A DNA stretch of 64,000 bases from Astropecten irregularis (Eukaryota; Echinodermata; Asteroidea; Paxillosida; Astropectinidae), in contig OZ020248.1 in NCBI GenBank assembly GCA_963971285.1, forward strand, positions 3,906,001-3,970,000, in the 5' to 3' direction. The notes beneath the pieces are model-generated. The model did no database searches and was not told the origin of the DNA. It worked only from the letters and a program-made list of their open reading frames with translations. A program made the translations under genes and the position numbers. Every line of letters begins with the position of its first letter. Position 1 is the stretch's first letter. This document shows, piece by piece, positions 43,321 through 55,177 of this stretch.

Positions 43321-43704
43321 TTAAAGGCATTGCATACGTTTGGTAATGACTCTGAACATTTATGGCAATAAAAACTTACTTGGTGAGAAGTACAGCTGCT
43401 TTGGATAGTATAATGCATATTGAGAAACGTTCAATTCGAAGTACCGCGGTAATGGAAAAATATGTCACTTTTTATCTCCAAAAATTATGAATCTGAGAAG
43501 CGTTATGGCCGTAACGCTTCTCAGCTATTGAATTACTGTTCTCTGGCGTGAAATAACCGCTCTAGTTTGTCGCCAAAATCTCAAAAACGCTACCACCTTT
43601 TGAATTGAAACTTTCACAGGTTAGTTTTATGGTATATATAAACAATTATATTGGTTTGAAACAAACATTAGGCTCAAATTACCAAACGTATGCAATCCCT
43701 TTAA
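43321..43704. mobile_element. TTAA MITE, family E
   Basis: TTAA borders. The left end TTAAAGGCATTGCATACGTT and right end 'aaacgtatgcaatcccttta' + A are inverted repeats. An internal palindrome 'gagaagcgttatggccgtaa' + 'cgcttctc' sits near the centre. No coding region. Confidence 0.85.
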
Positions 43705-44779
43705 CACAAATAATTATATTAAAATGATAAACATAAAAAACAGTTAGCTTCATAATGGGTTTTCAATTCATCTGGTTTTTCCGCATTGAGTTTTGAAAAC
43801 CAACAGCACTTAACCGCCACTTACAGGCATCATAAAACATTAAAAAGAATTTAAATGATTCATATTAATACTTTATAATAAAGAATGTCTGTAAAATTCG
43901 GCAAACTTCCCTCGAGACCTACATTTAAAAAAATACACTCCAAACATGCACACAAACACACGCCCCGAACAAAATAAACACCACATCAACAAACACGCAT
44001 AACACTAATATAAAGCCCAACTTGTTATTCATACTTATTTCCCTCTTTTGAATTTCTCTTTTAAGTATGATGTTGCCAATCTGGGATGTCTTTATCGATG
44101 TTTATTTGTAAACACACCAAGTTATGTTAAACATACTTTTATTCCCTTTTTAAATTTCCGTTTTATATAAAATTTGGGCCCTTCCTGGAATACATCTTTA
44201 ATCATGTTTACTGTCAAGCTTATTCTATTTTTTAAACAAAATTAATTCATAGTTATACAAGTTAAAATGTAAATTTGCACGAGGGATAAAATAATTATCA
44301 TCACTATAACTAGACATTTAAGTGTTCGTGGACGAACACGGAGCTGTTCCGACTTAGGCCTATTTACCGGTAATAAGCTCTAAGCATTCTTCCAAAACGT
44401 TTAATCCACCTGAACAATCAATGCACGAAAAAAGCAGTAATTTGAGTCATAAAATTGAGCTCTGATTTTAACACCCTCCAAACGAGGGTTTCTACGGTTT
44501 TCAATGTCGAACTGCATGTTTGTATCTGTAACTATGGTAACCGAACGGAAGCACATGCGTGAAACGGTTGTTTTTACTTTCATTACCTTTTGAGGGTTTG
44601 AGGCCTAAATGCCATGTTTTAATAATTATTTTGGCCATTTCAAGTACCAAATTTAATTTTTAGAAATAAGCACCACTGCATTACCGTTTTCACATTAAGG
44701 TTTAATTTTGAAGAAAAAGAACCACAAAAATTCATAAGTGTTAGTAATTCAAGGACAGAAACCATCATAATTAATTACG
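43705..44779. other. Spacer between duplication units, no gene seen
   Basis: AT-rich unique DNA. Contains a short palindrome 'gtgttcgtggacgaacac' at about 44322. No exon-like sequence. Confidence 0.55.
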
Positions 44780-45170
44780 TATCTGAACAGATGTCCAAAA
44801 GCAAGAGGACTGTACATTGAATATTTATGGTAAATACAAACCTTATTCGTCCGTTGAAATGTTAGCACTATGGCTGTTTGAACCCATGCTGAATCTGTGT
44901 ATGAGCTTTGTTTTATAGCGTCATGGTACGAGGTCTGAGATGACTTTGAGAATCAATTCTGAGCCCAGTCAATATGTGAATTTGCCAATATCTGATGATA
45001 AATTTAATATTATAGGTGCAAGAAATACTGCAATTCCACATTACTGCAACTTACTGCATGCATCACCATTAGTTGCCGTAGGGCAAACCTAATTTGCATA
45101 CATGTATTTACTACATGCATGCATAATACTTAACTTTCACTGAACATTGTGTTGCTTAGAGGACATTAGG

Positions 45171-47312
45171 TCAACGTATAGGCTCAAAGGTAAGTAGCAG
45201 GTCGTGCTGGGGTTTCAGAACCAGTGTCATCTTTGGTACTGGCTCGAGCTCCCCCTCCACCAAGCAAACACGGAATCGCCTCAGGATCCTGGCTATGAAA
45301 ACCTTCATCTCGTTCATGGCGAACTGCTGACCGATGCAGTTCCTCGACCCGGCTGAGAACGGCAGGAAGGCGAAGGGATCCATCTTGGACATGTTCTCAG
45401 GCAGGAAACGGGAAGGTCTAAACTCCATGTGGTCGTCGCCCCACACCGTTGGGTTGTGGTGCAGCTGGTAGATGTTCAGAAAGACGACGCTCCCGGAGGG
45501 AATAACGGCGCCTTCTACCGTCAAGGGGGCTTGCAGTGAACGCGCCATTTGAACACCAGGGTTACTCATTCGCAGCGACTCTTTTATGACGAGGGTCATA
45601 TATTCCATCTGACGACAATCTTTCCTGTTTGATGGAAGAGAACAAGAGACAATGAAGTTTCAATAAACTACCAATCGCAAACAACTGCCAAAAATTGCTT
45701 TATAGGCTATCACACTAGTTTGATCTGTAGCTATAACATGCACCAAACTTCATCGAAACAGTATGTCTTGAAATGAACTTACATGTCGATGTCATCCGAG
45801 TCTCTACCGGCTAGAATCTCCTCCACCTCCTCCCGGATTTTGCTCTGATGTTCCGGGTACTTGGCGAGGTAGTACAGCAGCCACGTCAGGGATGTAGACG
45901 TGGTCTCGTGGCCAGCGAAGAGGAAAGTATTGACCTCGTCAATGATCTCCTTGCAAGTGAGACCGGTGCCATCGGCATCCCTGGCCATGAGCAGCGTTTC
46001 TAAGAAGTCACGTGGCTTGGTGATATGGTCGCCGCTCTCCATCTAGTAAGAAATTATAGTAAAACGTTTTAACGTCAACAGTTAGAAACTCAGAAAGACT
46101 TGAAGCTATAATATGCATGGTGAAATTACTAAAAGAAGGTAGGTTTGCGGTGACACCATGTAATCTCTTCTGTGAGAGTGTGTGCATGGTTCTGAAAAGA
46201 ACCGTTGGTATTATCTCGACGTTCCAAACAGTGTGCTCTGTTCGTCCTCAGGAGAGTGTCTCACTTTTTTAATAGTTAGAAACTCGTAGCAGGAACCTCG
46301 AGATATAAGAATGATTTCACCATTTTGTTTTTCAAATACTGTATCAGAGAGGGAACAAATACCTTTTCTGCTAACTCTTTCTGGCGTTGATCTATCAGTT
46401 TCTGGGTGAATTTGCGGACGTACACGTGAGCTTCCGTGTACTGCGAGTACAAAGAACTCAGTCTGAAGATCCACGGTGACATTAGTAGAGGTTTGCTGAA
46501 CAGTCTTTCCTGGAAGGTCCATATCAAAAGATCAGTTGCTGTAAAGATATCCAAGCTACCCTTCGGTGATGGGCCTTTCAGCTGAAAAGAAAATTAACCA
46601 TCAAGATATTAAGGTGAGCACTGAATGGGAACTTGCATGGGGCAACTGGTCGTACAAGCCTTCGTTCCAAAAGATAGAACCGACATGGTTCCAAGTGTTG
46701 TCTTTGTATTACTATTTTTAACCGTACCTGAACATTAGACTTGTAAGAACAAGCAGTGCGGAGGAACACGTCAAAGGTGCAAAGGGCGAGCTCGCGGTTG
46801 ATGCTCATTGGTTTCCCCTCAACTGCAAGCTTGTCCATCTTCCCTAGAAGGACCTCCACACATTCGTTGTAAACGGGGTTGTAGGCCCTCAGGACGTCCA
46901 GGTGAAAGGATTGGGTTAGGAGGCGGCGGTTCCTCTTCCACTTGGGCCCGTTGGAGAAGGCCAGCCCCTCGCCGGGCCAGTCGTTCAAGAGGTGTATTAA
47001 GTCCTGAGACTGGAAAGACGGCACAGAGTCGGCCAAGACAGGTTTTATGGTGTCCGGATGGACCAGCACGGGCGCCGGAGTCAGACCCAGCCGAATGGCA
47101 TAGGCCCGGGGGTAGGCTTTGACGGTGTCTCGAAGCCACTGAAAACCCGGGTCGTACGGACCCAGCTTCACGTGCCCCCAAAGCCAGTGCGCTCCGGGTG
47201 GGCTGGGAAGCTTGTTGATGGCATTCACTTTATCGATGAAGCTTTTTAAGGCCGCTAGCAACTTGAACAGGATGAGGGTTGCAAAGATGCTGACAATAGT
47301 CTGCAAAATCAT
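45171..47312 (-). CDS. Cytochrome P450, clan 4 (CYP4F-like), copy B
   Basis: Exons 46728-47312, 46363-46581, 45783-46042 and 45171-45624 have the same lengths (585, 219, 260, 454 nt) as copy A and encode 505 aa. The start is placed at 47312 because the protein then begins MILQTIV exactly as in copy A; the open frame continues upstream without homology. All motifs are kept (FAGHETT, ESLR, FSAGSRNCIG). Differences from copy A cluster at residues about 98-116 (B-C loop, substrate site 1) and just after ExxR (RMSNPGVQMARSL versus RMNNAVVQIARSL, substrate site 5), suggesting altered specificity. Function class and location as for copy A. Confidence 0.93.
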
Positions 47313-47879
47313 CGTGGAATTAGGGAATCTGATTCTAGAGAAATTCAGAAACGGTGGAAGAAAGAATGAAACGACCCGCACACTGTGCACACTGTGCACA
47401 CTTATTACCAGGATACATGTATGTGTACTATGCACGGAACTAGTATTAGTGTTCTGTGTGCATGGTACCGTGACAGTATGAATATACTAGTAAAGTATGA
47501 ATATACTTGTGTAAACGATACATAGGTAGGTCAATGAAAGGGCACATTTTTCGATAACAAAACAACTTTATATAGGTCAATGGCGTTGCTGAACCCCTTG
47601 CAGGGTAATACACGGGTTTACACTTCCAAAAGTGCGCATGCGTGATAGTGCCTCGTTTCGAAGTCGCGATAAAAACCGCAGAAGTGTAAACACGTGTATT
47701 GTCTTCGACAATGGACGGGCTTACACTTCGAAAAGTGCGCATGCGTAGAAGTGCCTCGTTTTGAAGTTGCGATAAAATCCAAGATGGCCTCCGAAGTGTA
47801 AACCCGTGTATTCTATGTCGCCTCGTAGACTTGACTCAAGTCGTGTCTGAGTCTACCTACCAGTAGTGTCAGGCATTCC

Positions 47880-48371
47880 ACCAGCGAAGTTGAGACACTT
47901 ATGTGCAGGCCACGAAGCTTGCCCAAAAGCGCACTGGAGACGGCTGCCTCATTCCTCCTCCTGCTGTCATTGATGCCCAGCGCCTACCTAGAAGACACTT
48001 TGCTACTCAAGTTGCTGAACTGCCGCTCGACAGGTCTCCCTCAGCACTCTCTACCTGGACGGCTGAACGTTGGACAGACCAATGGAAGTCTTCCAACACC
48101 AGCCTGAAGGAGTAACTCCCAGAATCTTCTACCTCTCCACCTGGCTGTGGTCTGCCTCAAAACCTGGGTCAACTTAAACCGTGTAAGAACAGGAGCTGTT
48201 CGCATACAACATTTTCTGCACAAGATTGGAGCAGACCCATCACCTTATTGCCCCTGTGGAGAGATCCAGACTCTGGAACACAACATCGAGGCATGCCCGA
48301 TCCTCAAATCACCCCTCAGAGCTTCTGGTATCCTGGAGGTGGATGATGATACCATCAGCTGGCTAAATTAG
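47880..48371 (+). mobile_element. Non-LTR retrotransposon 3' remnant
   Basis: Two frames broken by a stop and frameshift: 47903-48115 ends with a TWTAERWTDQWK region, then 48147-48371 reads LNRVRTGAVRIQHFLHKIGA, CPCGEIQTLEHNIEACPIL. The layout (LNRxRTG...LHK...C.CG...EHxxxxCP) is typical of the C-terminal zinc-knuckle end of animal LINE proteins. Dead copy in the 5' flank of P450 copy B. Confidence 0.8.
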
Positions 48372-48744
48372 GATCTTCTCTTGTAGCTGATGTACTTTGT
48401 TGGTAGTCCTCACGCGAACGACCGAGTCTAATTGGATAGAGTCCAACCTTGTGAGATTTGTAATTTGACTCATACAACGAACAGGAATTAATGTGTATCC
48501 AATAACGATTTCTTTGCATCTTTTCATTACTTCTATGATTGTATTTATTGATATACCATTCAGTGTTTTATGTTTCTTGTATTTCTTATTGATATGAGAC
48601 TTCAAGGCATAACAAAATGTGTCACTCTTATCATTCAACAATAAAAATAATCATATTGAAATAATAAACAGAATTTTCAGTTTCAGATGGTTTTTTACTT
48701 CGTCTGGTTTTCCTGCATTGAGTTTTAATTTGCTATTGAGTCCA

Positions 48745-48896
48745 ATGATGATTTCACCAAACTCTTCGTAACTTACTATCAATCGTAGGACTTTTCTTGC
48801 ATTGAAGCCCTACGCGAGATAGGTCCCTTATACGATGAGTTATCCTTCGTAACGCGAGTTACGATCGATCGCGGGCTTCGTAAAATCGACCCTTGG
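48745..48896. mobile_element. Palindromic MITE, GAAATCGACCCC family
   Basis: 'atttcaccaaactcttcgta' to 'gcttcgtaaaatcgaccc', with the family centre 'gaagccctacgcgagatagg'. It sits at the right edge of the duplicated unit. Confidence 0.75.
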
Positions 48897-51224
48897 TAGT
48901 ATAACTCAACTTTTGCGCGCTCACCGCATGCGGCGTATAAAAGACACATCCGGGATCTTGTTCAAAGGATTGTTGAGCTAATGTTCCAAGTTCAACAATG
49001 GGAGGGATCGAAAACCCCTTTTAGGGGCTGTCCCACAGGCGGTGAGAGGGGGGGGGGGCGTTTGGCATAATAAATCCTATTCGTAATTTCATTCAAGCGC
49101 ATTCTTTCTTTGCTTGTTTTCTGAAGTGACCCTGCTCAGCAATAAAGAGGAATTATTATAAATATGATTACACCAAGTAACTGGGGCGCTGAACTTTTAA
49201 TGTTGGGGTTGACGGTCGGTCTATTATCTAGCTCCCCAGAGAAACACATTATTTCATGAACATGCTGGATCAGACAAAGTGTGCACGAGTACTGTTCAAT
49301 TAACTTTACCAATCATGTAATATACCTTTAAAAGTAATCCTAGTGCTTCGTGACCCCTGGATATATTTTTGGAACCAACATTTTTGATTCAAACTGTAAA
49401 TCGACAACTCCCCCCCCCAAAAAAAAAAAAAAAAAAAATCAGGCTGATAATGGGGCAACTCAGAATAACAAAAATCAGACAAAATCATTTTGTGTCTGTG
49501 TGAAAGAAGAATATTTTTAATAAATATATAGTTGGTTGACCACCATTAAACATGTACAGTATAGCTGTCCACCCAATATTATAGGAAACAAAGAGATATA
49601 ATACATAATGGTATAAATAAAACCACCAAATGTGAGGAGAGAATTTAACGAAAAATTATTGTATTATTATAATAAAGATAATACGATGATTATTTACCAA
49701 ACCACTGGTTAGGCGATTTCTACATTGGCTCTAATTTCTACACCTATTTGGCCTAATTCCTGTAAGTAAAAGGTATCAAAAATTGAGGCTTTTTGGCTAC
49801 AGTTCTGCCTTTGGTGATCTACTTCTTGAACAAATCAATTTACTGAAATGTCGAAACCTGTATTTTTGGCAGCTTTTGAAGGTGGCAGAGAAGGTTCTCT
49901 CGAAATGATGTTCATATATACATTTGCCTTTTTGGTTACCAGACAAACGTGCATGTTATTCATACCACCCGCAAATGGTCCTCTGGTTTTTTTTCCTCTG
50001 AAGCGGCTCTGTAAGATTTAGACCAAAGTGAAAATAATTTTGAGTTTTGGTTAAATTTTTGTTCAGTTTATTTTACTTTCATAACCACTGAAGTTGCCTG
50101 GGTGTTACATGTAGATATATGTTGGGGCTATCTCTCTCGGAGATATGACCTCCCTCCACATGACCTCGGGGTCAAAAGCTTTCACTATACTCACATTATA
50201 TCTATAGTATCAATTATTACTATCAAATTCAAACTTACATATTAATAAATGATATATTTATATTAATTTGTATCTGCACAGTGCAAAACTAATTAGACTG
50301 TAATAATCATATTAGTCTTTATCATACAAGGTTTATCGTACAAATGATTAAGCATGGTTTAACATAATTAGTAAAAAAACAACGATATCATACTTCAGCA
50401 AATGGTAATGGGAAAGAGTTACACCGAGGAGAAGGGTCGCACTCAGAAGAATGACAACACACTGTAGACATGAGTGTTTTGCACAAAGATGAACTGTCAG
50501 TTGCTTGTGCTATTTTGTACGGAAAGCTTCATTATTCCTCTTTACAATGATGTGCCATCTGTTGTAATTATGTAATCATGGAATGTGCATTTCTCCTGAG
50601 TAATAGGGCAAAGTCAGAAGTGAAATGTTTCAAAATGCAAATGAGAATCATCCTTGTTTGGACTGTGCTTTCACGCATCAGCGCATCAACACCATTCATC
50701 AAACTCAGTCCATCCTCGAAACGATTGGGAATTCACTAGTGAAAACAATGAATTTCGCAACATTTCATTCTTGACATTGCTGCATATGTATTTATCAGGA
50801 CTGAACATGCCACGATTACATTAGCATAACAAATAACGTGGTTCCAGTAACCAGTTCCGTGGTTCATAGATCAGTAAAAAAGATATCATCCCTCAAACGT
50901 GAGTTGCAGATTTTTTTTTATCTCTCCCTCTCTCTTTTGTCATTTGAACTAATGCTGAAAACGTAGGTAATCTACGTCTGGGACAGAACGTGTTCATGCA
51001 GTACATTTATTAAATTCCGTTAATAACCAAAAAATGTTAATTCTACCATTTGTTTTAATAACATACAGCCTTGTAGCATATTAAATTTCATCAGTTTTCC
51101 ATCCAAAATGTGGTGGATTCTGAATAATCAGGGTTAATGATTTAGTTTCCGAATAATAAATTTCACGGTACAAAAAGTAATAAATAACCCAAGCTCCAGC
51201 CCCAGGTTTTTTTTTGGACTACAG
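48897..51224. other. No gene seen
   Basis: Unique AT-rich DNA. Includes a decayed family B end (about 49262-49332, 'gctggatcagacaaagtgtg'), a G-run near 49049 and C/A runs near 49410-49437. No exon-like open frame on either strand. Confidence 0.55.
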
Positions 51225-51625
51225 TGCAACGCCTCTAAACTGAACGACACGCTGCTATATCGAACATTTAGGCTATACCAAACATCATCCCTGTACCCAA
51301 TAGCGCTCCGCACTAATGACGTCACACAAGTGATTTGGCCAGCGCGAGAATGTACAAAATCCCTGGATGTCAGACAAACATTGACTCAGTCTCACACATG
51401 TAGTGTACACCATGAATGCACACAAGCACACCCACCACACGTTTGCATGGTTGTAATGTTTGTCTGAGATCTGGCTTGCTATTTTTAGCGCAAGTGCGGA
51501 GCGCTATTTTTTATGTGTACAAATACATACCCAATATGGTTCTTTAGATCACTATAACGAACGACCACTATAATAGACAGTATTTGTGCATCCTGCCATG
51601 TTCAATATAGCGACGTTCCACTATA
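51225..51625. mobile_element. Dispersed repeat ('CTATAACGAACGACCACTAT'), split
   Basis: The right part 'cactataacgaacgaccact' and 'caatatagcgacgttccact' matches 57828-58055 in reverse ('tagtgatcgtttgttatagt'). The left part 'cagtgcaacgcctctaaact' is the other flank. A MITE interrupts it at 51299-51513. Confidence 0.6.
51299..51513. mobile_element. ~215 bp MITE, TAGCGCTCCGCAC ends
   Basis: TAGCGCTCCGCACTAATGAC at left and 'gcgcaagtgcggagcgcta' at right are inverted. Inverted relative of 42395-42585. Nested in the repeat above. Confidence 0.8.
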
Positions 51626-52010
51626 TTTACTAACATGAGACTAATCTCTGCACCAAAAAATGCCAATATAATAAAAAACTCAAGTATTACCATCTCAGTC
51701 GTAAAGCCAAGCCACAGGGGTCAGCAGCAATAAAACTGCAGAGAACTGCCAGCACATCAAACAGGCAACTGAAGAGGGGCAAGAGTTGGCAGGGCTTACA
51801 GGTATTCTGGTTTCTGGTGGTATAGCCATCGGTGAGGTTTGATGACAAGATCTAATGACCCTCTTTCGACTGCAATTTTGTGAGGGACACTGTTGCATGT
51901 CAAACACCAGATGCTTCCTAAAACAATCCTCTCAGGACATCCGTTGTACAACTTGGCTGCGAATATTGCATCTGAAACACTCTCTAGCCTTCCGGTCTGA
52001 GCAGGTAGGG

Positions 52011-54961
52011 CTACAATTGCTGCGGGGCGTACGTGCCGTTCAACCGCAACAGTCTGGAAAAATGGGCGTCTCTGAGGACTCTGTTTATGTCCCGGTAGGA
52101 GGAGTTGTCGCAGTGCTGGACGTCCGATGGCGATGCCGATGACGATGCTGCAGCCTCAGTCTGGTCCCCGGACATAAGGTGGAGGTTGCTGAGTGCCGCG
52201 CATGTGGAGGAGTCCAGACTCCCGCTGTGCCAGCCGTCTGGCCGCGGGCCGTTCAGGTTTGGTGACGGCTGGACCTGGTGTCTCATCTGCTGGTGCAAGG
52301 GAGGAGGCGTCGCTTGCTGGGCTGCTGTTGGAGGCTGAGGATGGGGATGAAGCTGCGTGGCGGCCGAGGCTGGCTGGCCGTTGTAGCATGCACCATTCTT
52401 ATTGAAAACACACAGATGAAAACATGACTATGAGAACTTTTTGAAAGGTAAGGAAGGGAAAGGGTAGTCAGAAGCTTGTTGGAGTAGGGCTGAAGGGAAC
52501 ATCATATCAAAGATGCTCTCAATCGCACAAATCTTCGCAATTCTTTAATCAGATTGGAATGCTGAAGAGGGACACTGGCCTAGACAACACCGAGGAGCTA
52601 AGGACTGTCATGCTGGATAGAATGGCCTGGAGGGGATATGTTCATGGTGACCGAGTAGGCATTGGTTAAATTCAATGTCTCCCCGACATAGTAGTAGATG
52701 AGTATTAACAGTTGACATCCTTCATTAGGCATGTGGTCCTTACAATCTTTGAAAGACACATTTTCTGAGAGGAGTGGGAACTATACACTGTTGTGCCCGT
52801 CTGCACTGTAATGCCAATTTCTTTGGCTAGCATCATCATGAGGGCAGAATACTGATAGTTAGTAGAAAATTCCTTGAAAGATTTGAGGATTTTCATGGTG
52901 ACAATTGGTATGTGAGTCTGTTTGCAGAAATACCATGTAAGAATCGTTTGTACTTTCGCACTTCTATTTTGTTCGCACTTCTCGTAAGGTCTCAACGTTT
53001 CAACTACCCTGCTCTAGTCTTCATAGTCTTCTTCTGGACAGATGAAGGCTAGAGCAGGCAATTTGAAATGTTGAGACCTTACGAGAAGTGCGAACGAAAT
53101 AGAAGTGCAAAAGTAGGAATGATTCTTACATGTTTCCGCAAACCGATCCATATAGAATATTCCTTGTGATTAGAAGTGCAGGCTGTGAGAGTGAGCCGGG
53201 ATCAACCACCCTTACTACTATTGGCTGGATTCCGATGGCTCTGACACAAGCAGGGGCTTTTCCAAAAACCTCAACTCAGAGCCTCAGACTGACCCACGTC
53301 CACAGAAAAAAAGGAAATCAAGACTGATCACTATCAGCTACCTTCTTACCTGTAGACTTGAGCTTGAGCCGTCTGCCTCATCAACTCCATTCAAATGGTT
53401 ACTGACACGACTGGAACTATCAACCAAAGAACAACAGGGGACAGTGAGGTAAATGATTTGCGGTAAAACCATGAGACATAAATTATACTATTTTACAAGC
53501 TGGGTGGCTCTGAAATACAGGCGGTTATCTCAAAGTTTCAGAAAGTATGCTCTGGCCATCTTCATGCAGGAGGATGCTGCAGCTGTGAGGTGTAAACTGG
53601 ACAAGTTGTTTAAACACTGACATACAAGAGGAGATGACTTCATTTCAGGTCCACCAGGCACCCTGACATGGTGGCAGCGGTGGGATTTGTCACAAGGAGA
53701 ACTCGGAGAAAAAAAGCCTTATACAGTGTAGGCCTACTGCAAGCCTGGAATTTAACGGAGGCCATACCCTGGTTCTTGGCCTTGGTGCCCCCTTCTAATG
53801 TTTCCATAGACATTATGATTTTCCAATGGAAGTGCCCCTTGCAATGGAAAAGTGGCCTTGCCCCTTTCAGAATCAAATTCCAGGCCTGCTACTGAACTCA
53901 CACACATCCCAAGTTGAGTACAAACCCACGCCACAATTGCTTTACAAGGTGGCTTAACACACTAGCCACCGGTCATAGCTACCCACTTTCACTACTAGAA
54001 ATTTCCAGGAACTACTTTATAGCCTTCGAACGTGTTATCAATGTAACATGGTATGATTTAGATGCCAAATGTCAGGGTGAAAACAGATTAAAATGACAAA
54101 TTTATAAATGTTTCTAAGACAAGCTAACTAAATGCTCCCAGCAGGTACTGGGTAGTATGACAAATTGTCGAACTCATCACAAACCTATACAAGTAAGTAG
54201 GTCAGGAGGGCCTGACGTTTCGATCCTAGAAGGAGCCTTCGATAAAGATCCTGCTAGGATTGAAGCGTCAAGCCCTCCTATCTCATCAGTAAAGATCCTG
54301 CTAAGATTGAAACATCAGGCCCTCCTAGCTCCAAGCATTCATCACAAACCTGTTAAAGTTGAAGTCTATCCTCTTTGGCAGGGGCAAGAGGTCGGAGTCT
54401 TCCAAGTCACGACTTCTCTTTCGGCTGTCAAGAAAGACAAATTAAATAATTGTATTAAATTCAAAATCCTAAATTCCATAGTGAATTATCAATGAATTTT
54501 ATGTTAAAAGAACAAAAGGCAGGTATATTAGTGCACTGGCGTACATAGCTGTGCCTTTTGAAGATCCTTTCTCCATGTAATCCATGGTTCATAACCATTT
54601 CACCTAAAGACCGATCCAACAGCATGTATGATATACTGTCCGTCATTACTGCAGTGTCCCCGCCTGCCTTTTGTCTGGCAACAAAATAATTTGCGCTCCG
54701 CCGCACTCTATAACTGCTGGGGACATACACCCTGCAGTATAGAGTGCGGTGGACGTAAATTATTTTTTTTGCCGGACAAAATATGGGCGAGGACACTGCA
54801 GTAATGGCGGGTGTTTCCTACCTCCATGGTCGCTCCGTCGGATCAGTGTCTTAACTAAACTAGACCTTCCCCCTTTTATCGACTTTGTTTGGGACTCGAT
54901 GGTCATACAGGGAGGAGTAGGCCTACGTAAACTCGAGCACAACAGGCCCACTGGGGTCCAT
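52011..54961 (-). CDS. VCF1: VCF1/FAM104-like p97 (VCP) nuclear cofactor
   Basis: Exons 54927-54961 (tentative), 54350-54424, 53350-53416 and 52011-52397 join in phase to about 187 aa, stop at 52011. The first exon (MDPSGPVVLEFT) is supported only by its phase and a GTAGGC donor. Exon 2 gives a basic-acidic-basic segment (RKRSRDLEDSD...PKRIDFNFN) like the nuclear localisation start of FAM104 proteins. The middle is low complexity, rich in Gln, Pro and Ser. The C-terminus has YRDINRVLRDAHFSRLLRL, matching the conserved C-terminal helix of human FAM104A/B that binds the p97 N domain. In mammals these small proteins bring p97 into the nucleus. The gene is head-to-head with GRWD1. The family is fast-evolving, so identification rests on the two terminal motifs. 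Confidence 0.75.
52912..53134. repeat. ~220 bp hairpin with ~95-bp arms in a VCF1 intron
   Basis: The left arm 'cacttctattttgttcgcac', 'ttctcgtaaggtctcaacgt' is matched inverted by 'gttgagaccttacgagaagt', 'gcgaacgaaatagaagtgca'. The arms end 'ctgctctag' / 'ctagagcag' around a ~25 bp loop. It lies between the last two coding exons. Confidence 0.85.
54180..54345. repeat. Dispersed repeat, GGAGGGCCTGACGTTTCGAT
   Basis: The text 'ggagggcctgacgtttcgat' ... 'gataaagatcctgctaggat' ... 'caggccctcctagctccaag' also occurs in pieces at about 24955-24985, 33486-33575, 58145-58240 and 63875-63925. Inverted internal segments suggest a MITE. It lies next to exon 2 of the VCF1-like gene. Confidence 0.65.
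54642..54810. mobile_element. ~170 bp palindromic element, CATTACTGCAGTGTCC ends
   Basis: The left arm 'cattactgcagtgtccccgc', 'ctccgccgcactctata' pairs with the right arm 'tatagagtgcggtggacgta', 'aggacactgcagtaatggcg'. It lies between exons 1 and 2 of the VCF1-like gene. Confidence 0.8.
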
Positions 54962-55169
54962 GGAGCTTAACATCATTGGCTCCAAAAACACAATAGATCA
55001 GCGCGGATATCCAGGTACTTTCATTCTCATGAACTTGAAGCTACAGACAAATCATGCACAAACCTTCCGTCATCGAGAATTGTTTTCTAAATATTTTTTG
55101 TCAAGAAGCAGAAATCGTGTTCTGTACGACTTGACTTTCATTGTCGAGTCCTAGTTTTTCTAGTTGGAA

Positions 55170-55177
55170 TGACGTCA
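55170..55177. promoter_or_regulatory. CRE-type site TGACGTCA between VCF1 and GRWD1
   Basis: A perfect 8-bp palindromic CREB/ATF site about 210 bp upstream of the VCF1-like start codon and 775 bp upstream of GRWD1. Such sites are common in shared housekeeping promoters; use here is inferred. Note that some MITEs in the window also carry TGACGTCA. Confidence 0.35.

Larger units (their letters stand above)
39596..43800. repeat. Segmental duplication, unit 1 (P450 copy A)
   Basis: Collinear with about 44780-48735: shared 3' flank ('tgtatgagctttgttttata' at 39730 and 44898), all four P450 exons, shared 5' flank ('aagtcgtgtctgggtcta') and further matching pieces up to 'gcattgagttttgaaaac' (43783) versus 'gcattgagttttaatttgct'. 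Within unit 1 the 5' flank is split by three MITEs absent from unit 2. Confidence 0.8.
44780..48735. repeat. Segmental duplication, unit 2 (P450 copy B)
   Basis: Collinear with 39596-43800 (see that entry). Its 5' flank carries a LINE fragment (47880-48371) where unit 1 carries MITEs. Confidence 0.8.

Noticed and set aside
46211-47181. Several overlapping open frames in P450 copy B
   Set aside because: They are other-frame shadows of GC-rich exons 1 and 2; the P450 frame carries all conserved motifs and phase-matched splice sites.
51695-52142. Possible extra exon downstream of the VCF1-like stop
   Set aside because: Sequence after the stop at 52011 has no continuing domain or splice signal; most likely 3' UTR.
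52156-52389. 77-codon alternative minus frame over the last VCF1-like exon
   Set aside because: Shadow frame; the other frame begins at a proper acceptor, joins exon 3 in phase and carries the conserved C-terminal helix.
53640-53900. Small open frames on both strands
   Set aside because: They overlap an imperfect inverted repeat (AAGCCTGGAATTT / AAATTCCAGGCCT) and are probably part of a dispersed element.
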